A DNA stretch of 64,000 nucleotides from Glossina fuscipes (Eukaryota; Arthropoda; Insecta; Diptera; Glossinidae). A program made the translations under genes and the position numbers. The DNA lies in assembly GCF_014805625.2 (NCBI RefSeq), contig NW_023998415.1:8991574-9055573 (forward strand), read 5' to 3'. Below the pieces are notes generated by a model. That model was given only the letters and a program-made list of their open reading frames with translations. It did not search any database and was not told the DNA's origin. Each line of letters starts with the position of its first letter. Position 1 is the stretch's first letter. Below, in pieces: positions 59,946 through 64,000 of the stretch.

Positions 59946-61552
59946 TGAATTCACTTAAACAACAATTTATTATCAATTTACAGTTAGGCTGTTACCGAAG
60001 ACGGGGGAATTGTGGGAGTAGCGCTCGTTATTTTGAGTAGCAGCTCCGTCATGTAAGACATAACGCGAGAAAGACGGCTGACAAGGCATTCACAGATAGA
60101 CATAATAGTTATTGTTTAAATATTTCAACTTGAAAGTATTTCTGCCTCGGCTTAATAATAACATTTTCTTCTTCTTATTTTGTAGGTATTGCTTAACATT
60201 ATTTTAATAAATCATAAATATAAATATGTGTGAACGCGTACATACACATACAGACAGATAGACAGACAGACAGACACATAAATACATGAACACACACATA
60301 AATACATGAACACACACATACACACACAGGCATACATACACATGTATACATATGCTTGTATCCAAGGCACATGCACTGCACAACGTCAATTTTAACTAAC
60401 TGTAATTCTTTTATGCCTTCTAGTAAAACATCTGTACGCGTCTGTTTGTGTATGTGTGCATTTAAGAAACCAAGGCTCCCTCCCCAACACTTAACATATA
60501 TTCGGTTTACTATAGAAATTAGATCAACTGTTTATTCATATAATACATGCATGCTTGCTAGCATGCTTGCTAGCATGCATGCACGTACATACGCATGCAT
60601 ACATGAATATATGAATGCACGATGAATATATGTATTTAAGCGCATATATGCAAACAATAGTTGTTGCTACATTTGCTATTGCTTTATGTATTTATTTATT
60701 TATTTATTTACTTTTTTGACTGAACGAATGCTAAGTGTATGCTCATATGCTTTCAATTGCAATTGTTGTTACTCTAATTTGTTACTGTTATTGTTGTTGG
60801 ACGCAGACATATATTTTATGTTTAGGCTCTGCATTATGTCGGTTATTTCAATTTAATTTCGTATTAATTTTTGCTGTTTTTTTTTAAATCAGTTTTTCTT
60901 TTTTTTAATTTCTACTTTCTTACAATATTTTCTTTAATTTTTTAATAATCATTTCTAACAATAGTAACAATAATCTTTCAGTTAATTGGCCATCGTTAAC
61001 TAACTATACTTTAGCTTAACTTATCTACTACCTGTTTGCTTGCCTCTCTACCTGTGCTTGTTTGTCTGTTTATGCGTTTGTCTCGCCTGGTTTTTTGTTT
61101 TATATTTCATTTATATATTATATGTCGTTGTTATTGTTATCGTTGTAAGTAAGTTTTTGCATTTTATGATTTCTTATAATTATGGGAAAAATTAATAAAA
61201 TAACATAAATAGTATAATTAATTTCACATCGTTAGGATAAGTAAATGAAAGAGATAAAAGCTAAATGAATATATTACTCCGATCAAAACGTAGTCAAACT
61301 TTTCCATTCAAATCATTCAAATTGCAAGGACTTAAACAAAGGCGTGAGAGTTATTTTTATTTATTTTCTTTTCTGACATCTGCGTCAAATTTTATTTTAA
61401 TATTCTCAGCAGCTTGCGACTTGACTTTGCTTTCACCTGACATGTGCGTTTTTCGATTTTCAAATTGAGTGGAAACGCTCAGCGAAGAAGTTGCCCAAAG
61501 TTTTTTGCTTCCAAAATAGTGAAAAAGCTTTTCTTTTCTCTTTTTCTTTTGC
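58676..61552. other. Non-coding stretch with long homopolymers and simple repeats
   Basis: Probably intronic. It contains a T-run of about 35 (59479-59513), an A-run of about 31 (59913-59943), a CA/GACA/CATA compound repeat (60218-60345) and a GCATGCTTGCTA tandem (60547-60585). No supported gene. Confidence 0.45.
60218..60345. repeat. Compound CA/GACA/CATA microsatellite
   Basis: It includes CAGACAGA units and a duplicated block of the form 'ATAAATACATGAACACACAC' (about 60278 and 60298, 20 bases apart). ORFs across it are Cys/Val/Tyr-rich repeat translations. Confidence 0.85.
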
Positions 61553-61975
61553 CCGGCAATTTTCAGAGCGAACGTAAAACTTAGTCGAAAAAGTACAGAA
61601 CGTCAAAGAAGATGATGAACGCATTGGTTGACCACTTATCGGCGAACACTGCCTCAAGCATCTCAAAAATTTGGTGCTCAGAAACTCTCGCTTGACAAGT
61701 AAAGATTGTGCCGACATTCTGCAAACAGCATTCGATGCGGCACAAACGATTTTGAAGGATTATTTGGGATTTTGAAACGATATTTGTCCGCCGAGAGTGC
61801 TTCGTCGACGTGTTCTGCAAAAAATATCTCACTGGTGATTGAAGACATATGCTTGAAACGATCTAATCATTAATTGATTAGTAAATTGCTTCTCAAACTA
61901 TTTCGTCTTACTTTCGTTGGATCAAAGCCGAAAATCTTGAAGAGTTCGCTTATGATGAACCAGAAATCTGAATGT
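61553..61975 (+). pseudogene. Mariner-family transposase remnant (N-terminal half)
   Basis: The + strand frame reads VQNVKEDDERIG, a stop, then HLKNLVLRNSRLTSKDCADI and LQTAFDAAQTILKDYLGF. This matches the DNA-binding half of mariner transposases: 'F..GR..VEDD.R.GRP', then 'L...RRLTI.DLAD...IS.GS..TIL.D.LG'. About 70 codons on, in another frame, comes WIKAENLEEFAYDEPEI, which resembles the first catalytic block ('ITGDESW.YAYDPET') with the Asp lost. Several stops and frame changes make it dead. The C-terminal half was not found. Confidence 0.68.
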
Positions 61976-63104
61976 GCCCAAATTGATAAGGTTTCAGCTT
62001 AGATAATAAATTTTACGTTAATTAATATCCAAACTAAGTTTGGGAATAATTTAAATCGTATCACTAAACATTTGCCGTACACAACATTTCCCACGAAGGA
62101 TTTCATAAATAAAAATTAGTATATAAATATGTGGTTCTAGTTGCTTCAATTACCTAAAAAGTGCTGCCAAATGATACGAGAAATGCTATTTTAAATATCG
62201 ACAACATATAATGTGCAACATACGATATGTCGTTCTCTCTCTGGTAATCAAATGGCGGATACAAGCTTTTGGGGGAAGTAGGAGATCAAACCCATTTTGT
62301 TTCATTTTCTCCTATATATATATATATATATCGGTTCATCTATGCATCCCCAGATGTCGATTTACAAATTCTGTTATTTTCTTTCTTGTTTGCTTTCTTT
62401 AGAAAAATCCTTCATCTTATCTAATCTAAAAGATTACGTTTTCTTAGCTATATATGTACTGGAATAATAAGTACATTCTTATATGTACATACATATATTA
62501 GAAAAACCCCTTAGATTAAGAATTTTATCCATGAGATTTGTAATCTTTCTCAAGGACCCTTCATTTTTCAACGCTGACTACTCGTTCAACTCTTCCATAT
62601 TTGGTGGCCTTGATTATAGAATACGAAGCACTCTAGAGAATGCAACCAAATCTGATGATTACGTCGGTTGGGCAAATGGTTGCAACTTGCTCTTGACTGG
62701 CGTTGCCGTGAATGTAGATTTATTTACCATATCTATGTGCCCGATCAGGTCAGTTTCGGATTAATTCATCATTCAAATTGATCAAAATAGCCTTGAGCAC
62801 TGATATAGCTTCATTAGGTCTTAGCAACACATAATACACCGTAACGTTTAAGCAAGTCGTAGCGCTCTAAATCGTTCTGGTTCCACTGAACGTGTACAAT
62901 TATTTTTTTCCCGAAATGCTTTGATTTTACTCTCAACGACGACATTGATCTGGATTAGCCAATGATATTTGCGCTTTAGATTTACGAAATAAATCCATCT
63001 ACGACTTGCTTTCATATCCTCAAGCGAATATTTCGCATGATGTTTTCGTTCTTCTACGTGCCTTCCGGTCATTTTTCATCGCAAACCTATCTATGAGCCT
63101 ACTA
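61976..63104. other. Probable intronic sequence with unexplained ORFs
   Basis: The + ORF at 62483-62764 contains a protein-like stretch (SFFNADYSFNSSIFGGLDYR, then IRSTLENATKSDDYVGWANG) behind a possible acceptor, TCTTTCTCAAG. The minus ORF at 62848-63072 is basic (MKASRRWIYFVNLKRKYHWL). Neither was recognised. An AT tract lies near 62313-62331. Confidence 0.3.
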
Positions 63105-63265
63105 TTATACTCTACACCAATTGTGGTACAAAGTCGATTTGCCCATCTTGCATTCTTATGCTATTTTCAAGAAATTTACGATATCAAGAGCTTTTTTGAC
63201 CCAAGGAGAAACGCTATTGAAAATGGTTCGAATCGCACCACTTTTTCCACCACCCTCCTATCTTA
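63105..63265 (+). repeat. Dispersed repeat family A, copy 9 (partial)
   Basis: Opens 'TATACTCTACACCAATTGTG' and GTACAAAG, then jumps to the later blocks 'GACCCAAGGAGAAACGCTAT', 'GAAAATGGTTCGAATCGCACC' split as in the family, and CCACCCTCCTATCTT. The middle, with the GTCTGTCCGTC block, is deleted. Confidence 0.65.
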
Positions 63266-63929
63266 AAAATTCCTTTTATGAAGAAAATTATATTTTTCAA
63301 CATTCGTCCGCAAAAATCGTTGGGTAATAAATAGTATTTTTAAGTAAAAAAATATGGATCAGATGGGAAATTGTTTTTTCGTAGGTCCTGAAATGACTGC
63401 TTATATGGTAGAAAGATAAAATCCTTAATAAGTCATGATGAAAATTTATTCGAAATAGAAATCGGATATAAAAGTTATTCGGAATGAATTTAAAACGCGT
63501 TGATATATCTTTTAGATGGCATTCCGTAAAGGAGATCTGAGGGATAGTAAGCCTTTTAGCGAAAAGGTTTAACTTGTAATATTATACGATAAGATAGTGG
63601 TCCACACTATCATGTAGTTTACCGGCTTAAAAACAATCTCTTTATCTTTTTTTATTGATGATTTTCTTGGGATGGAAAGAAAGGCAATTGAAGAAGAGCT
63701 TCGAGAAGATTCTTAGGTAAATATTTAATTATTTGAAGCTATAAGAAACTGTATAATTCTTTAGCCGAATTCAAAACTTGATAGCAATCTTTTGATTTAT
63801 TCGCGGAGACCTGATAGAGCGATGCTCTTTTAATCGCTCTAATCCTCGTGTCCCCTTAAAAACATTCGCAATGAAACCATACTATTATTATTATTATTAT
63901 TATTATTATAATTTTGTCCACAACTGCAG
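63266..63929. other. AT-rich sequence ending in a splice acceptor
   Basis: No gene. A (TAT)n stands at 63883-63910. The sequence ends 'TTTTGTCCACAACTGCAG', the acceptor of the candidate microexon. Confidence 0.45.
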
Positions 63930-63961
63930 ATTGAGGAGGAAGACTTCTTCAAGATCCATTG
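63930..63961 (+). CDS. Candidate 32-base microexon
   Basis: Acceptor 'TTTTGTCCACAACTGCAG' and donor 'CATTG|GTGAGT' are both close to consensus. The 32 bases between read IEEEDFFKIH plus two bases. The codons used (GAG GAG GAA GAC TTC TTC AAG ATC) end almost all in G or C, unlike the surrounding DNA, as expected for a selected coding exon. It is open in phase 0 and so would join the phase-0 end of the exon at 56678 to give ...NSLK-IEEEDFFKIH. The link is inference, because exons between the two could exist. It may belong to another gene. Confidence 0.45.
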
Positions 63962-64000
63962 GTGAGTTGCAATTGTATGACCAAGGCGAATTCTCAGAAA

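Noticed and set aside
1..64000. CRISPR arrays, bacterial operons, rRNA
   Set aside because: No spaced direct repeats, no dense coding, no ribosomal core sequence. All tandem repeats are microsatellites or transposon-related.

Overview
This window is AT-rich eukaryotic DNA, almost certainly from a fly. A complete insect odorant-receptor gene with short phase-compatible introns lies near 12.7-14.1 kb. Decayed mariner transposons, two non-LTR retrotransposon tails, tRNA-derived SINEs and many dinucleotide and trinucleotide repeats are scattered through it. The commonest repeat, which opens like 'CCCTACACCA..TGTGGTACAAGG' and continues 'AAGCTTGTCTGTCCGTC', is a type I associate with tephritid fruit flies and relatives. 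That assignment is recollection and inference, because there is no sequence search behind it. No prokaryotic, organellar or viral operon was seen.

Genes. (1) A four-exon odorant receptor (7tm_6 family) on the + strand, 12654-14051. Its splice sites, phases and C-terminus are convincing, but exon 1 needs a one-base frame change near 12735-12741. (2) The 5' part of a second + strand gene: a 5'UTR exon (56087-56143), a 77-base intron, a start-codon exon (56223-56678) for a Ser/Thr-rich, probably nuclear protein, and a possible 32-base microexon at 63930-63961 that joins in phase. The rest would lie to the right of the window. (3) Weaker coding islands: a minus-strand exon-like ORF at 18519-18757, a group of minus-strand blocks at 9.9-10.9 kb, and a few uncertain ORFs.

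Mobile DNA. At least five mariner-family transposase remnants (11.2, 17.4, 27.6-28.0, 52.6 and 61.6-62.0 kb) appear to come from different lineages. All are broken by stops, frameshifts, deletions or lost catalytic residues. Non-LTR retrotransposon tails lie at 25.9-26.25 and 43.1-43.5 kb. Two copies of a tRNA-Ser/Leu-like SINE lie in opposite orientation at 16.8-17.0 and 58.5-58.7 kb. A dispersed non-coding family (family A) has nine recognisable copies. A unit of about 157 bp is tandemly repeated at 7.1-7.4 kb and 39.4-39.8 kb, in the latter case directly after a family A copy.

The rest, well over 80 percent of the window, is intergenic or intronic DNA full of homopolymer tracts and microsatellites. 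It contains a 100-base assembly gap (46134-46233) inside an AT/AC-rich repeat. No tRNA, rRNA or CRISPR was found. The two main genes show no functional link.
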